From an uncultured Gammaproteobacteria bacterium (GTDB lineage: Bacteria > Pseudomonadota > Gammaproteobacteria > Pseudomonadales > Azotimanducaceae), in the NCBI GenBank assembly GCA_913051785.1, contig CAJXCK010000006.1, forward strand, positions 1 through 46,029: a DNA stretch of 46,029 nt. Reading direction: 5' to 3'. The translations under genes were made by a program, and so were the position numbers. Position 1 is the first letter of the stretch. Every line of letters starts with the position of its first letter. Below, one piece after another: positions 34,375 through 44,334 of this stretch. The notes below the pieces were generated by a model, which saw only the letters and a program-made list of their open reading frames with translations, made no database searches and was not told where the DNA came from.

Positions 34375-34934
34375 AAAGGGGCAATATCTTCATTTTATCA
34401 GCACCCTCTGGTGCAGGAAAGTCGAGCGTACTTTCATCCCTTATCGAAATGGAGAAAAACATAACTACTTCCGTGAGTCATACCACGCGAGAGCCAAGAG
34501 GGAACGAAAAAAATGGTCTTGATTACTACTTTGTTTCGAAATCTCGCTTCCTGGAAATGGCGAAAGATGGAGAGTTTCTAGAGTTTGCGGAAGTCTTTGG
34601 AAACCTCTACGGGACATCAAAAAAAGCGATAGCTGAAAAACAAGAAAAGGGCTTGGACGTAATACTTGAAATAGATTGGCAGGGAGCCAATCAACTGATG
34701 GCGCTTGATTCTGATATTACAAGCATTTTTCTGCTCCCCCCGTCGCTATCCGACCTTGAGGCAAGGCTTATTAAAAGAGGCCAAGACTCTCAGGAATCTA
34801 TAAATCGAAGGCTAGCTCAAGCTGAAGATGATATGCGACAGTCTGCAAACTATCAGCATACCCTCACCAATAACATTTTGGAGGAGACCAGGGATCAGTT
34901 ATTTTCGATCATAAAAAATCGATCTGAAACATAG
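34371..34934 (+). CDS. gmk: Guanylate kinase
   Basis: A 187-residue guanylate kinase, slightly shorter than E. coli Gmk (207). FILSAPSGAGKSSVLSSL is the P-loop, SHTTREPRGNEKNGLDYYFVS binds GMP, and GNLYGTSKKAI, LEIDWQGANQL and FLLPPS follow. It phosphorylates GMP to GDP. The yicC-gmk-rpoZ-spoT order links it functionally to the stringent-response gene downstream. It starts in an ATGA overlap with yicC. A 123-nt gap follows before rpoZ. Confidence 0.97.
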   Translation: MKRGNIFILSAPSGAGKSSVLSSLIEMEKNITTSVSHTTREPRGNEKNGLDYYFVSKSRFLEMAKDGEFLEFAEVFGNLYGTSKKAIAEKQEKGLDVILEIDWQGANQLMALDSDITSIFLLPPSLSDLEARLIKRGQDSQESINRRLAQAEDDMRQSANYQHTLTNNILEETRDQLFSIIKNRSET

Positions 34935-34997
34935 AGCAGAAAGTCCTGCGAGCTAGCTTGCGCGGATATAGATTCTTGCACGGAATGCCTTGGGAAG

Positions 34998-35026
34998 TTG
35001 TGCTCGTAAAGCTACATAGGTAGTAT
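34998..35026 (+). promoter_or_regulatory. Candidate promoter for rpoZ-spoT
   Basis: TTGTGC (34998-35003) and TAGTAT (35021-35026) are 17 nt apart in the gmk-rpoZ gap, about 30 nt upstream of the rpoZ ATG. The -10 matches four and the -35 three consensus positions. Weak visual call. Confidence 0.35.
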
Positions 35027-35057
35027 GTTCAGCCTTCTGATCTTGGAATAGATTGCT

Positions 35058-35372
35058 ATGGCGAGAGTTACTGTTGAAGATTGTCTCGAAAACGTTGAGA
35101 ACCGTTTCGAATTAGTGATGCTGGCTAGCAGACGAGCTAGAAGCCTCAGGAAATATTATGTTGATCCTCTCGTTCCTGAAGAAAATGACAAGCACACCGT
35201 TATCGCTCTTAGAGAGATAGCGCAGGGTCTTGTAGACAATAATTATCTAGACAAGCTTGAGATATCTGAGGAAGAAGACATCGGCTCAGAGGAGGAGATC
35301 GAGTTGAATTTCAATTTCCTAAAGAGCAATATCGAGGAAATACCCGCCACGGATGAGAGCTCTGCCCCCTAA
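35058..35372 (+). CDS. rpoZ: RNA polymerase omega subunit
   Basis: A 104-residue omega subunit. [30 protein letters not shown] is the defining N-terminus and [16 protein letters not shown] is the second conserved region. It stabilises beta-prime and forms part of a ppGpp-binding site, consistent with its position beside spoT. The C-terminus is acidic ([14 protein letters not shown]). It overlaps spoT by 20 bp. Confidence 0.97.
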   Translation: MARVTVEDCLENVENRFELVMLASRRARSLRKYYVDPLVPEENDKHTVIALREIAQGLVDNNYLDKLEISEEEDIGSEEEIELNFNFLKSNIEEIPATDESSAP

Positions 35373-37551
35373 TCTAGAAACAGACTCCTACTTTCTAACT
35401 CAACTTGCCAACGACGCTAGGAGCCAAGGTAACGACGATCCAACAAACCTTGACTCCCTCGTTGATTGCTTAGATTACCTTCCCCCCAAAGAACGTCAGA
35501 AAGTCTCAAGAGCCTACAAATATGCGGCCTACTCTCACGCGGGCCAAACGCGTCGTACCGGCCACGCTTATATTACACATCCCACAGCAGTCGCCAAAAC
35601 ACTTGCGGGCATGAGAATGGATAGTGAGGCTATTTCGGCTGCCCTATTGCACGACGTTATTGAGGATTCTGAAGCGAACAAGATGATCCTTTCTAAAAAG
35701 TTTGGCAATTCAGTGGCAGGCCTAGTTGATGGTGTGTCGAAATTAACCAAAATTTCGAAGTCGAGGGATGAGGCTCAGGCTGAAAATTTTCAGAAGATGG
35801 CTTTGGCAATGGCCAAAGACATTCGCGTTATTCTAGTGAAAATGGCTGACAGGCTTCACAATATGCGGACTATTGGAGTTATGTCTTCGGACCAGAGGAG
35901 AAGAATCGCCCGAGAAACTCTTGAATTCTATGCGCCAATAGCTGACCGCTTAGGAATGTATTCAATGAGAATCGAACTAGAGGAACTCGGCTTCAAAGCG
36001 CTTTATCCTTTCCGAGCGGACAGAATTGAGCGGGCCGTTAAATCCGCGAGGGGGAATCGCAAAGAACTCGTGCACGAAATCAGAGACAGCATCTCAGCGG
36101 CTCTAAATCGAGAAGGCATAAGCGCGGAAGTGTTGAGTAGAGAAAAAAACACCTACTCTATCTATAAAAAAATGCGCTCCCAACATAAGTCATTCAACGA
36201 GATCATGGATATGTTCGGTTTTCGGTTAATAGTGGACCACGCCGATAACTGCTATCGCGCGCTGGGTGTTGTCCATAATCTCTATAAACCGGTTGTAACC
36301 AGATTTAAGGATTACGTAGCAATACCTAAGGTGAACGGATATCAGTCGTTACATACTAGCCTTTTTGGAATGCATGGCGTGCCTATCGAAGTTCAGATTC
36401 GGACTAAGCAAATGCATGCAGTGGCGGAAAATGGCATAGCCGGCCACTGGTTATATAAAAATGATGGGGAATTTGAGCAAAATCAACAACGAGCCAGGCA
36501 ATGGGCTCAGAGCCTTTTGGATCTGCAAAAGAAGGCGGGAAACCCCTTAGAGTTTATTGATAGTCTCAAGGTCGATCTGTTTCCCGATGAGGTTTACGTT
36601 TTCACGCCTGAGGGAAAAATCTTAGAGCTCCCGACTGGATCGAGCGCTGTTGACTTCGCATACAATGTTCACACTGATATCGGAAATTCATGTGTAAGCT
36701 GTAAAATTGACGGGGCTCTCGCGCCTCTTTCCCAGCAGCTGGAGAGCGGCCAGGTAGTCGAAATTGTAAGGGGCGAAACTTCTAAGCCCAATCCTGACTG
36801 GTTAACTTTCGTGGTTACGTCCAGAGCTCGTTCAGCTATCCGCCACGAGTTGAAAAACCAGCACAACGAAGAAGCGATAAGCCTTGGTAGGATCCTGTTG
36901 AACCGCGCTCTCGGCAACGCGAATACTAGCATCAGCAATCTTGACTTCAGAAGACTACGAAAAGTTTTTAAAGAAATGGGCGTAAGGCGATTAGACGAGC
37001 TACTTGAGGCCATTGGTAACGGTAATTTGCTAGCCTATGTCGCTGCCCAAAAATTACTTGCTGCGGATAGTCCCAACTATGAAGCTGTAGAGGTCGAGGG
37101 AGGAGGTCCAGTGGCTATACAAGGCGGTGAGGGCCTAGTTATAAACTACGGGAAATGTTGCGGCCCCGTGCCAGGCGATCACATCGTAGGTCATATGACG
37201 CCTGGGAAAGGTTTTGTAGTACATATTGAGACCTGCCCCAATTTAGGGGAAATAAGACGTAGGGCGGCTCATGAGTTAATTCCCGCGCGCTGGACAATCA
37301 CGACAGCGGGAGAATTTAGGACAAATTTGAAAGTCAATGTGTTGAGAAGGAAAGGAATCCTAGCGGAAATCGCTTCAGAAATTACAGGAACGGAAACAGG
37401 AATAGATAACATTGGCGTAGAGGAGCGCAATTCTGAAGTAAGCACACTCGTAATGAGCTTATTCGTAAGAGACCGCTCCCATCTAGCTAAACTAATGCGA
37501 CACCTCAGGAGATCTCCTTTTGTATTGAATCTGGCGCGGTCAGGAAACTAG
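35353..37551 (+). CDS. spoT: Bifunctional (p)ppGpp synthetase/hydrolase SpoT
   Basis: A 732-residue RSH protein. The N-terminal HD hydrolase domain keeps [28 protein letters not shown] and [11 protein letters not shown], so it should be active. The synthetase domain has [42 protein letters not shown] and [24 protein letters not shown]. Then come TGS ([28 protein letters not shown], about 415-445) and, after KCCGPVPGD, the C-terminal ACT domain. It sets ppGpp in nutrient stress. The ATG at 35353 overlaps rpoZ by 20 bp. The rpoZ-spoT-ridA-recG order is classical. Confidence 0.97.
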   Translation: MRALPPNLETDSYFLTQLANDARSQGNDDPTNLDSLVDCLDYLPPKERQKVSRAYKYAAYSHAGQTRRTGHAYITHPTAVAKTLAGMRMDSEAISAALLHDVIEDSEANKMILSKKFGNSVAGLVDGVSKLTKISKSRDEAQAENFQKMALAMAKDIRVILVKMADRLHNMRTIGVMSSDQRRRIARETLEFYAPIADRLGMYSMRIELEELGFKALYPFRADRIERAVKSARGNRKELVHEIRDSISAALNREGISAEVLSREKNTYSIYKKMRSQHKSFNEIMDMFGFRLIVDHADNCYRALGVVHNLYKPVVTRFKDYVAIPKVNGYQSLHTSLFGMHGVPIEVQIRTKQMHAVAENGIAGHWLYKNDGEFEQNQQRARQWAQSLLDLQKKAGNPLEFIDSLKVDLFPDEVYVFTPEGKILELPTGSSAVDFAYNVHTDIGNSCVSCKIDGALAPLSQQLESGQVVEIVRGETSKPNPDWLTFVVTSRARSAIRHELKNQHNEEAISLGRILLNRALGNANTSISNLDFRRLRKVFKEMGVRRLDELLEAIGNGNLLAYVAAQKLLAADSPNYEAVEVEGGGPVAIQGGEGLVINYGKCCGPVPGDHIVGHMTPGKGFVVHIETCPNLGEIRRRAAHELIPARWTITTAGEFRTNLKVNVLRRKGILAEIASEITGTETGIDNIGVEERNSEVSTLVMSLFVRDRSHLAKLMRHLRRSPFVLNLARSGN

Positions 37552-37567
37552 GAAGCGAGACTATCAA

Positions 37568-37954
37568 ATGAAGAAAGAAATCATAAAAACAGACAAAGCC
37601 CCAGCAGCGATTGGGACTTACTCTCAAGCCATTAAAGTAAAAGCCGACATGCTAACCTTTGTATCAGGGCAAATCCCCATAGATCCGTCCAGCGGCGAAT
37701 TGATCGGGACGAACTTCGGTGAACAGGCTCATCAGGCTTTTATCAATCTTAGGGCTATCATCGAAGAGTCAGGGTCGCGCATGTCTAATTGTGTCAAAAT
37801 TAACGCCTATCTGATAGACCTGGAGAACTTCGCTGAGTTTAACGTTGTGATGGCCCATTACTTTGCGGAACCTTTCCCAGCTCGGGCGGCAGTTGGTGTA
37901 AGCTCCCTGCCCAAGAATTCTCTAGTCGAAATAGAAGCGGTAGTGGCGAGCTAG
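37568..37954 (+). CDS. ridA: RidA family enamine/imine deaminase
   Basis: A 128-residue RidA (YjgF) protein: IGTYSQAIKVKADMLTFVSGQIPIDPSSGEL at the N-terminus, VKINAYLIDLENFAEFN, and FPARAAVGVSSLPKNSLVEIEAVV with the conserved substrate-binding Arg. RidA hydrolyses 2-aminoacrylate and related enamines released by PLP enzymes such as IlvA. It is interesting that ilvA is a remnant in this window while ridA is intact; other PLP enzymes (serine or cysteine enzymes) could supply substrates. It lies 16 nt after spoT. Confidence 0.96.
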   Translation: MKKEIIKTDKAPAAIGTYSQAIKVKADMLTFVSGQIPIDPSSGELIGTNFGEQAHQAFINLRAIIEESGSRMSNCVKINAYLIDLENFAEFNVVMAHYFAEPFPARAAVGVSSLPKNSLVEIEAVVAS

Positions 37955-38027
37955 CCCGCCGTACCGGACATCTTCGAGCACACCGATAACAAATTACAAA
38001 AAGACACAAATCGACTCTTTAGGATCC

Positions 38028-40010
38028 TTGAATCAATTAAAAGGCGTCGGCCCAAAATTTTGCCAAACAATTTCCAAGCTGGGCATAAAAAGGGTAATCG
38101 ACTTACTTCTTTTCAGGCCCATTCGTTATGAAGATCGAACTGACTTAAAAGAAATCATCGACCTAAAGTTGAACGAGCAGGCTCTAGTTCAGGGAAAAAT
38201 TGTCAGAGCGCGGGTTGTCTACGGCAAAAAACGCAGTCTTGAGGTGACGGTTCGAGATCAATCGGGAGAATTAATCATCAAACTGTTCAATTTTTCCAAA
38301 TATCAGCAGGAGAGCTTTTCACCCGATTTATACCTATCTGCCTTTGGCCGAGCAATTATGGTGGGCAAGAGACTTATGTTCATTCACCCTATATATTCTT
38401 TCTCAAAGGCCAGACCAGAGAGACCTGAACAACGACTGACTCCTATTTACCGTTTAACCAAGGGTATAAACCAATCTAGAATAGCTAGATTAGTGCGAAC
38501 GACCTTGAAAGAGAACGTCTCCAATATTGATCCGGATCTGCTTAAGAAAGTCCAAAAAATTCACTCTCCTCAAACGATCGATAAAGCCGAGGAAGCTCGC
38601 TCCGGCATAGCTTTTCAGGAGTTATGCGCCTTTTATATTTCTATAGCCAGACAGAGAGAGCTCTCTGCCAATGAGAAATCAGTTCGCATAAAAAGGTATG
38701 TGGAAATGGAAGACAAGATGATGGCCGAATTGCCATTCATTCTGACAAGTGACCAAACGCGTTGTATTCAAGAAATTTTCAGAGATCTTAAAGAACCGAA
38801 ACCTATGAGCCGACTACTCCAAGGTGATGTCGGCTCAGGGAAGACATTGGTATCAGCGTTAATCGCGCTGTCTTTCGCGAAGGCTAACTCACAAGTCGCC
38901 GTTATGGCGCCGACTGAAATTTTGGCTCAACAACACTACACCAATTTTTCCAGTTGGTTCGAGCCACTGGGAATCGAGGTCGCCTGCCTGTCGAGCCAAA
39001 CTCCAAATAAAAAGGCGCTGGAGATCAAAAAAGCTCTACTGGAAAGTCGCATCGATGTTCTGATAGGAACGCATGCTTTAATTCAGGAGAGCGTCGAATT
39101 TTCGACTCTGGGACTGGTTATTATCGATGAGCAGCATAAATTTGGTGTTCATCAACGAGCTCGTCTGCTAAGCAAAGGCCTATACCCCCACCAGTTAGTT
39201 ATGACCGCAACACCAATTCCAAGAACCCTGCTCATGACGTGGTATCAAGGTATTGACGTCTCGACCATCAAAAGCGTTCCTTCCGGGCGCAAGCCTATCA
39301 GAACTCATACCGTCTCTCTCGAGAACCGAACTCGCTTGATTGAAGAAATAAAAAAAGCTGTTAATCAAGAAAACCAGGTCTATTGGGTGTGTCCTTTGAT
39401 AGAGAATAACGACGGCCTCGATGCTATCGCTACACACGAGCTAATGGATGAGCTTACGACGAAACTGAGGCACTGCACTCTTGCCGAATTAAATGGAAAA
39501 ATGAGTAGTCACGAAAAAAACCAGGTCATGCTCGACTTTAAGCAGGGCAATATAGATGTTTTGATTTGCACCACTATTATCGAAGTCGGAGTCGATGTCC
39601 CCAATGCCTCGAATATAGTGATAGAGAATTCTGAAAGATTCGGACTCGCTCAGTTGCACCAATTACGAGGAAGAGTGGGTCGCGGCACCAAGCCAAGTCG
39701 GTGTTTTCTAACTTTTAAACCTGGATTAAACGACATAGCTAGGAGACGACTCAATGCCATGAGAGAGAGCCAAGATGGGTTTAAACTAGCGGAGCAAGAT
39801 CTGGAACTGAGGGGACCAGGAGAACTGACAGGTACGAGGCAGTCTGGTGAACTTAATTTCCGAGTAGCAGATCTGGACAATGACTTTAGTCTGGTGCCGA
39901 AAGCTATCGAGAAAGCCAAATATTTACTTTCTGAACAGGAGAAATATGGAGATGAGATCAACACTTTGCTTCAAGTATGGCTACCCAAACCCTCGTCCAG
40001 CTTTTCGTAA
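38028..40010 (+). CDS. recG: ATP-dependent DNA helicase RecG
   Basis: A 660-residue RecG (E. coli 693) that remodels stalled forks and Holliday junctions. The N-terminal wedge region includes LKGVGPKFCQTISKLGIKRVIDLLLFRPIRYEDRT. Helicase motifs are LLQGDVGSGKTLV (I), MAPTEILAQQH (Ia), IIDEQHKFGV (II), MTATPIPRTL (III), and LHQLRGRVGRG (VI), followed by GPGELTGTRQSG. The start is a TTG at 38028 with AGGA 4 nt before it; it gives a slightly short N-terminus and no in-frame ATG lies upstream. It ends 8 nt before the convergent symporter gene. Confidence 0.96.
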   Translation: MNQLKGVGPKFCQTISKLGIKRVIDLLLFRPIRYEDRTDLKEIIDLKLNEQALVQGKIVRARVVYGKKRSLEVTVRDQSGELIIKLFNFSKYQQESFSPDLYLSAFGRAIMVGKRLMFIHPIYSFSKARPERPEQRLTPIYRLTKGINQSRIARLVRTTLKENVSNIDPDLLKKVQKIHSPQTIDKAEEARSGIAFQELCAFYISIARQRELSANEKSVRIKRYVEMEDKMMAELPFILTSDQTRCIQEIFRDLKEPKPMSRLLQGDVGSGKTLVSALIALSFAKANSQVAVMAPTEILAQQHYTNFSSWFEPLGIEVACLSSQTPNKKALEIKKALLESRIDVLIGTHALIQESVEFSTLGLVIIDEQHKFGVHQRARLLSKGLYPHQLVMTATPIPRTLLMTWYQGIDVSTIKSVPSGRKPIRTHTVSLENRTRLIEEIKKAVNQENQVYWVCPLIENNDGLDAIATHELMDELTTKLRHCTLAELNGKMSSHEKNQVMLDFKQGNIDVLICTTIIEVGVDVPNASNIVIENSERFGLAQLHQLRGRVGRGTKPSRCFLTFKPGLNDIARRRLNAMRESQDGFKLAEQDLELRGPGELTGTRQSGELNFRVADLDNDFSLVPKAIEKAKYLLSEQEKYGDEINTLLQVWLPKPSSSFS

Positions 40011-40018
40011 TCTTTTCG

Positions 40019-41287
40019 TCAAGCGTTCGCCTTTGCATCTCTGAAAATTTCTCGGTCAAGCTGATCTTCCGAAGAGGCAACGATCGTGGCGACGGCTCCA
40101 TCACCCGTAACGTTGACGGCCGTTCGAAGCATATCCAGCAATCGATCTACACCAATAATCAACCCTATCCCTTCCACCGGTAGACCAACCTGATCCAATA
40201 CCAACGTCAGCGTAATTAAACCAACTCCGGGCACGGCTGCCGTACCGATCGAAGCTAATGTGGCCGTCAGAACAACCATCAAATAGGAGTCCAGCCCTAA
40301 TTGAAGGCCATAAAACTGAGCAATAAATACAGTTGCAACGCCTTGCATAATTGCAGTTCCGTCCATATTTATCGTTGCCCCTAAGGGAATTGCAAAAGAC
40401 GCAACATCGTTTTTGACACCAAGACGTTGTTCTACCGTGCGCAATGTGACCGGTAAAGTTGCTCCACTTGAAGACGTTGAGAACGCTACAAGTATCGGCT
40501 CCCTCATTTTCTTAAAAAAAGAAAGAGGACTGAGGCCTGTAATGGCCTTTAGGAGAAGCGGATAAACGAGCATCCCATGTAATAGGAGCGCGACGGCAAC
40601 GGTGCAGAAATAAATGAGCACCTTTGAAATTTCTCCCAGCCCGAGAGTTGCTCCTAATTTCGCCATCAGAAAAAAGACCCCGTAAGGTGTGAGTTGAATG
40701 ATCATAGTTATCAGCCGCATAAGCACCTGATTCGTGTCTACAAAAAAATCGCTAATTTTTTGTCCACTCTGGCCCGCTCCCGATAACGCCAATCCCAAAA
40801 ATAAAGCGAAGACAATTACTTGAAGCATTTGGCCATTCGCCATAGCGGCAATAGGGTTTGAGGGAAATATATTCAGTAACGTATCCTTCACGCTCGGCGC
40901 CTCTTTAACCTGATACGGATCGAACTGCACCTTCGCTTCGGAGTTCCCACCAGAGTCCAAGCCGGGATCGACGATCAACGCGAAAGCGAGTGCGAGAGAC
41001 ACCGCCAAAGCAGTTGTAATTAGATACAAACTGATTGTCTTACCTCCCAGAGGTCCCGCCCTGCCGGTGACCCCAAGATTAGCGGCCCCGCAAACCAGCG
41101 ACACAAAAACCAGCGGGACGACCATCATTTTCAGAAGCGTAACAAAGATCCTACCTCCCGAGTCAATCAACCCATTCACGACATAATCCTGAATAAATTG
41201 GGACTCATTTAATCCGGTTAGCTGCAAGATGGCGCCCAGACTGACTCCAACGGCCATCGCAATCAGTATCTTTTTAGTTAGTTCCAA
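40019..41287 (-). CDS. Dicarboxylate/amino acid:cation symporter (DAACS/GltP family)
   Basis: A 422-residue inner-membrane transporter with about eight spans. LLKMMVVPLVFVSLV is the early conserved segment; the Ser-rich re-entrant loop reads AFSTSSSGATLPVT, followed by ATINMDGTAIMQG (NMDGT motif), AAVPGVGLI and DRLLDMLRTAVNVTGD. These are the substrate- and Na+-binding elements of GltP/GltPh. Substrates could be glutamate, aspartate, serine or C4-dicarboxylates; the sequence alone does not decide. The start is a TTG at 41287 with GAAGGA just before. It is monocistronic, convergent with recG. Confidence 0.93.
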   Translation of the reverse strand: MELTKKILIAMAVGVSLGAILQLTGLNESQFIQDYVVNGLIDSGGRIFVTLLKMMVVPLVFVSLVCGAANLGVTGRAGPLGGKTISLYLITTALAVSLALAFALIVDPGLDSGGNSEAKVQFDPYQVKEAPSVKDTLLNIFPSNPIAAMANGQMLQVIVFALFLGLALSGAGQSGQKISDFFVDTNQVLMRLITMIIQLTPYGVFFLMAKLGATLGLGEISKVLIYFCTVAVALLLHGMLVYPLLLKAITGLSPLSFFKKMREPILVAFSTSSSGATLPVTLRTVEQRLGVKNDVASFAIPLGATINMDGTAIMQGVATVFIAQFYGLQLGLDSYLMVVLTATLASIGTAAVPGVGLITLTLVLDQVGLPVEGIGLIIGVDRLLDMLRTAVNVTGDGAVATIVASSEDQLDREIFRDAKANA

Positions 41288-41601
41288 AATCCTTCTCCGG
41301 CGAAGCTCAGTGTCTAATAATTTACCAACATAATGCTCAATCCTACCTCCCTACGCCATACCAGGAAAAAATAAACTTGAGCGATCCGTCACGAAAAGCC
41401 TAGTTGATTCAGACTAGACGCCTTTGTCTAACAATGAGCGATAACCTAATTTCTATGAAAGCGTCCTCAAGGGATCAACAATAAAATAACTTCGAATAAA
41501 GAGAGTAACGGTCGGCGACCGTAAAAAAATTCCATTTTTCAGGACGGTGGATCCAGCCTTAATCGACCAGTAAAATGTACTTTTGAGTGAACTGATCTCG
41601 T
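41288..41601 (+). other. 314-bp intergenic region between the symporter and ubiA
   Basis: No coding potential was recognised; the chorismate lyase gene ubiC, which often precedes ubiA, is not here. It must hold divergent promoters. On the plus strand TTGATT (41404-41409) and TCTAAC (41427-41432) are 17 nt apart, a weak promoter candidate. A perfect inverted repeat ACGGTC-GGC-GACCGT lies at 41508-41522, followed by seven As on the plus strand; without a T-run it is not a rho-independent terminator. It could be an operator or a leader hairpin for ubiA. Confidence 0.4.
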
Positions 41602-42450
41602 ATGAAGGCATATCTCATACTCATGCGTTTGGACAAGCCGGTCGGAACTCTTCTACTGCTCTGGCCGACTTTGACGGCCCTATTCATGGCCAGCCAGGGG
41701 AGACCAACGATCGAACTAATGATCATATTTACCCTGGGGACTATCCTGATGAGATCTGCGGGCTGCGTCATAAATGATATAGCCGATAGAGAATTTGATA
41801 GGCACGTCGAGCGAACCAAGAATAGGCCCTTGACGACAGGTCAAATCAAATTAAGGAACGCTCAAGTTTTATTTCTAGGATTGGTGTCGTGTGCAGCATG
41901 CTTACTATTCTTTCTTAAACCATTTACACAAAAACTCGCCGTCATTGGTTTACTCCTCGCCATTATGTATCCATTCGCAAAGAGGTATACGCACTTGCCG
42001 CAAGTGGTTCTGGGCGCGGCGTTTAGCTGGGGTATAGTCATGGCTTGGGCAGAGGCAAACGGGACTCTCAAAAGCGACGCACTATTGATGTTTATCTCCT
42101 CTTTGCTTTGGATCGTCGCTTACGATACTCAGTACGCGATGGTAGATAGAAATGACGACTTGAAAATTGGCATTAAAAGTACTGCTATTCTCTTTGGCAA
42201 GTGGGACCGGGGCATTATTGTGCTACTGCAAGCCTGTACACTGTTTATCCTCTGCTTGCTCGGATTGAAATTGGGGTATAAAAATTTCTATTGGATATCT
42301 ATCGCTGCGGCCGCCGGACTTTTTATTTTTCAAGCCAACCTCATAAAAGCGAGAGTTAGAGACAATTGCCTCCTAGCTTTCAAGAATAATGTTTGGGTGG
42401 GTGCGTCAATATTCCTTGGTGCCATGCTTGAATCTTTCAATGTCACCTAA
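41602..42450 (+). CDS. ubiA: 4-hydroxybenzoate octaprenyltransferase
   Basis: A 282-residue polytopic UbiA prenyltransferase with about eight or nine helices. The two Asp-rich metal/diphosphate motifs are intact: GCVINDIADREFDRHVERTKNRPL (about 54-77) and AYDTQYAMVDRNDDLKIGIKST (about 173-194). RLDKPVGTLLLLWPT at the N-terminus is typical. It attaches the polyprenyl tail to 4-hydroxybenzoate in ubiquinone synthesis, the same pathway as the hydroxylase at the start of the window. The ATG at 41602 has only a weak ribosome site. TRAP genes follow after 9 nt. Confidence 0.96.
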   Translation: MKAYLILMRLDKPVGTLLLLWPTLTALFMASQGRPTIELMIIFTLGTILMRSAGCVINDIADREFDRHVERTKNRPLTTGQIKLRNAQVLFLGLVSCAACLLFFLKPFTQKLAVIGLLLAIMYPFAKRYTHLPQVVLGAAFSWGIVMAWAEANGTLKSDALLMFISSLLWIVAYDTQYAMVDRNDDLKIGIKSTAILFGKWDRGIIVLLQACTLFILCLLGLKLGYKNFYWISIAAAAGLFIFQANLIKARVRDNCLLAFKNNVWVGASIFLGAMLESFNVT

Positions 42451-42459
42451 GCAATAATC

Positions 42460-42954
42460 ATGCGCACCACAGAGCAATTTGACGATAGATCAATGAAATG
42501 GTTAGTCCCCTTCAGATGGTTAGCAATCGTAATGGTCGGACTGACACTCTCCGTCGTTCTCTTACGATATCTGTTCTCTAGTAGCACGATTTTCTTACAA
42601 GAATTGATCACTTACGCTCACGCTCTTTTTTTTCTGCTCGGAATACCCCTTGGAATCTTGAGAGACGACCACGTCAGGGTAGATTTGGTCTATTCCAGAT
42701 TGTCGGAAAGGAAGCAATCGATTGTCAATTTGCTCGGGCACATCCTTTTCCTGTTACCTCTGTCCGCCTTAATGCTTTTCTGGTCGACACCTTATGCTAT
42801 TTCCAGCTGGCAAATTTTTGAGGGTTCTAATGAGGTGGGGGGGGTGCCTGCGATCTTCCTTCTCAAGAGTCTTTTGCCGATTACAGCATTGTTGATTGCT
42901 TTGATCGGGCTCAGCAAAAGCTATCAGTTGCTAAAGACACTAAGACAGAGCTAG
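42460..42954 (+). CDS. dctQ: TRAP transporter small membrane subunit (DctQ family)
   Basis: A 164-residue membrane protein with four predicted spans (about 17-38, 51-69, 91-112 and 131-152). The family pattern LQELITYAHALFFLLGIPLGILRDDHVRVDL fits DctQ (QE...Y...F.LG......HV.VD). It forms the membrane complex with DctM and is fed by a periplasmic binding protein. It starts 9 nt after ubiA and ends 5 nt before dctM. Confidence 0.88.
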   Translation: MRTTEQFDDRSMKWLVPFRWLAIVMVGLTLSVVLLRYLFSSSTIFLQELITYAHALFFLLGIPLGILRDDHVRVDLVYSRLSERKQSIVNLLGHILFLLPLSALMLFWSTPYAISSWQIFEGSNEVGGVPAIFLLKSLLPITALLIALIGLSKSYQLLKTLRQS

Positions 42955-42959
42955 CACGA

Positions 42960-44327
42960 ATGGCCGAATTTTTACCTGCTCTGCTCATCCTATTTACTTT
43001 CGCAGCACTGCTGGCCGGCTATCCCGTCGCCCTAACACTAGGAGGCGCTTCATTAATCTTCGCTTTTTTTGGGATCGCGATTGGTGCGTTCAATCCTAAC
43101 GATTTTGGATTTCTTCCGGGTCGCCTGTTTGGAATCGTAACTAACCAAACTCTTATCGCTGTTCCTCTTTTCGTTTTCATGGGTGTGCTTCTCGAAAAAA
43201 CAGAAATCGCTAAAGAGTTATTGACTAACCTGTCTCGTTTGTTCGGAGCTACGCCAGGTGGACTAGCACTCACCGTCATTCTCGTAGGAGCTTTAATGGC
43301 AGCTAGTACAGGCATCGTAGGTGCTACCGTCGTCACCCTAGGAATGATTGCTCTTCCAGTAATGATCGATAAACGTTACGACCCCAAAGTTTCCGCTGGC
43401 ACCATTGCGGCAACCGGCACCTTGGGGCAACTCGTTCCTCCCTCCATCTCGCTTGTGCTACTGGGAGATGTCTTGTCCAATGCATATCAACAGGCACAAC
43501 TGAACATGGGTATCTTTGCCCCAAAATCTGTTTCTGTTGGAGATCTGTTTGCGGGAGCCATCGTACCCGGTGCAATTTTAGTGAGTTTGTACGCCCTTTA
43601 TATTTCAATTTTTTCAGCAATTTACCCGACCAGAATGCCTCGCATTCAGCAAGAAAACGCCGTTGATATTCGGGCTACGATTACCTCACTAATTCCTCCA
43701 ATAGCTCTAATCTTTTCGGTCCTGGGATCGATCATTATTGGCCTAGCGACACCTACCGAGGCGGCTGGAGTTGGGGCCGTTGGAGCGATGATTTTAGCGG
43801 GGCTCAAGAGAAAATTGGCCATAGAGACCTTGAGCGACACGTGCCACCAAACTATCTCCACAACAGCGATGGTTTTTTTTATCTTAATTGGCGCTTCGGT
43901 TTTTTCATTAGTCTTCAGAAGCTTTGGCGGAGAGGAGATGGTTCAGAACGTCTTCGCGTCTTTTCCCGGAGGCCTTTGGGGAGCGCTAGCAATAGTCATG
44001 CTTGTAATTTTCCTCTTGGGCTTCATTCTGGATTTTATCGAAATCACATTCGTCGTTGTCCCTATTGTCGGGCCAGTGCTAATGGCAATGGGAGCAGATC
44101 CCATTTGGCTGGGAATACTCATCGCTGTCAATCTGCAAACATCTTTTCTTACGCCTCCATTTGGTTTTGCTTTATTCTATCTTCGAGGCGTCGCTCCAAA
44201 TTCCATTAAAACTCAAGATATTTATAAAGGCGCAGTTCCATTCATTGCGATCCAAGTAATTTTGTTGGCTATGATTCTGCGCTGGCCCGCCTTAAGCACC
44301 TGGTTGCCTAATAACCTCTACGGTTAG
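42960..44327 (+). CDS. dctM: TRAP transporter large permease (DctM family)
   Basis: A 455-residue DctM with about 12 membrane spans. Signatures are LAGYPVALTLGGASLIFAF near the N-terminus, TNQTLIAVPLFVFMGVLLEKT, GALMAASTGIVGATVVTLGMIALP, AATGTLGQLVPPSISLVLLGD and, at the end, NLQTSFLTPPFGFALFYLRGVAP. It moves the substrate with Na+. Its 3' end converges on the enoyl-CoA hydratase gene with 7 nt between stops. The binding protein lies on the other strand beyond that gene, which is unusual for a dctPQM set. Confidence 0.94.
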   Translation: MAEFLPALLILFTFAALLAGYPVALTLGGASLIFAFFGIAIGAFNPNDFGFLPGRLFGIVTNQTLIAVPLFVFMGVLLEKTEIAKELLTNLSRLFGATPGGLALTVILVGALMAASTGIVGATVVTLGMIALPVMIDKRYDPKVSAGTIAATGTLGQLVPPSISLVLLGDVLSNAYQQAQLNMGIFAPKSVSVGDLFAGAIVPGAILVSLYALYISIFSAIYPTRMPRIQQENAVDIRATITSLIPPIALIFSVLGSIIIGLATPTEAAGVGAVGAMILAGLKRKLAIETLSDTCHQTISTTAMVFFILIGASVFSLVFRSFGGEEMVQNVFASFPGGLWGALAIVMLVIFLLGFILDFIEITFVVVPIVGPVLMAMGADPIWLGILIAVNLQTSFLTPPFGFALFYLRGVAPNSIKTQDIYKGAVPFIAIQVILLAMILRWPALSTWLPNNLYG

Positions 44328-44334
44328 CTTTCAT

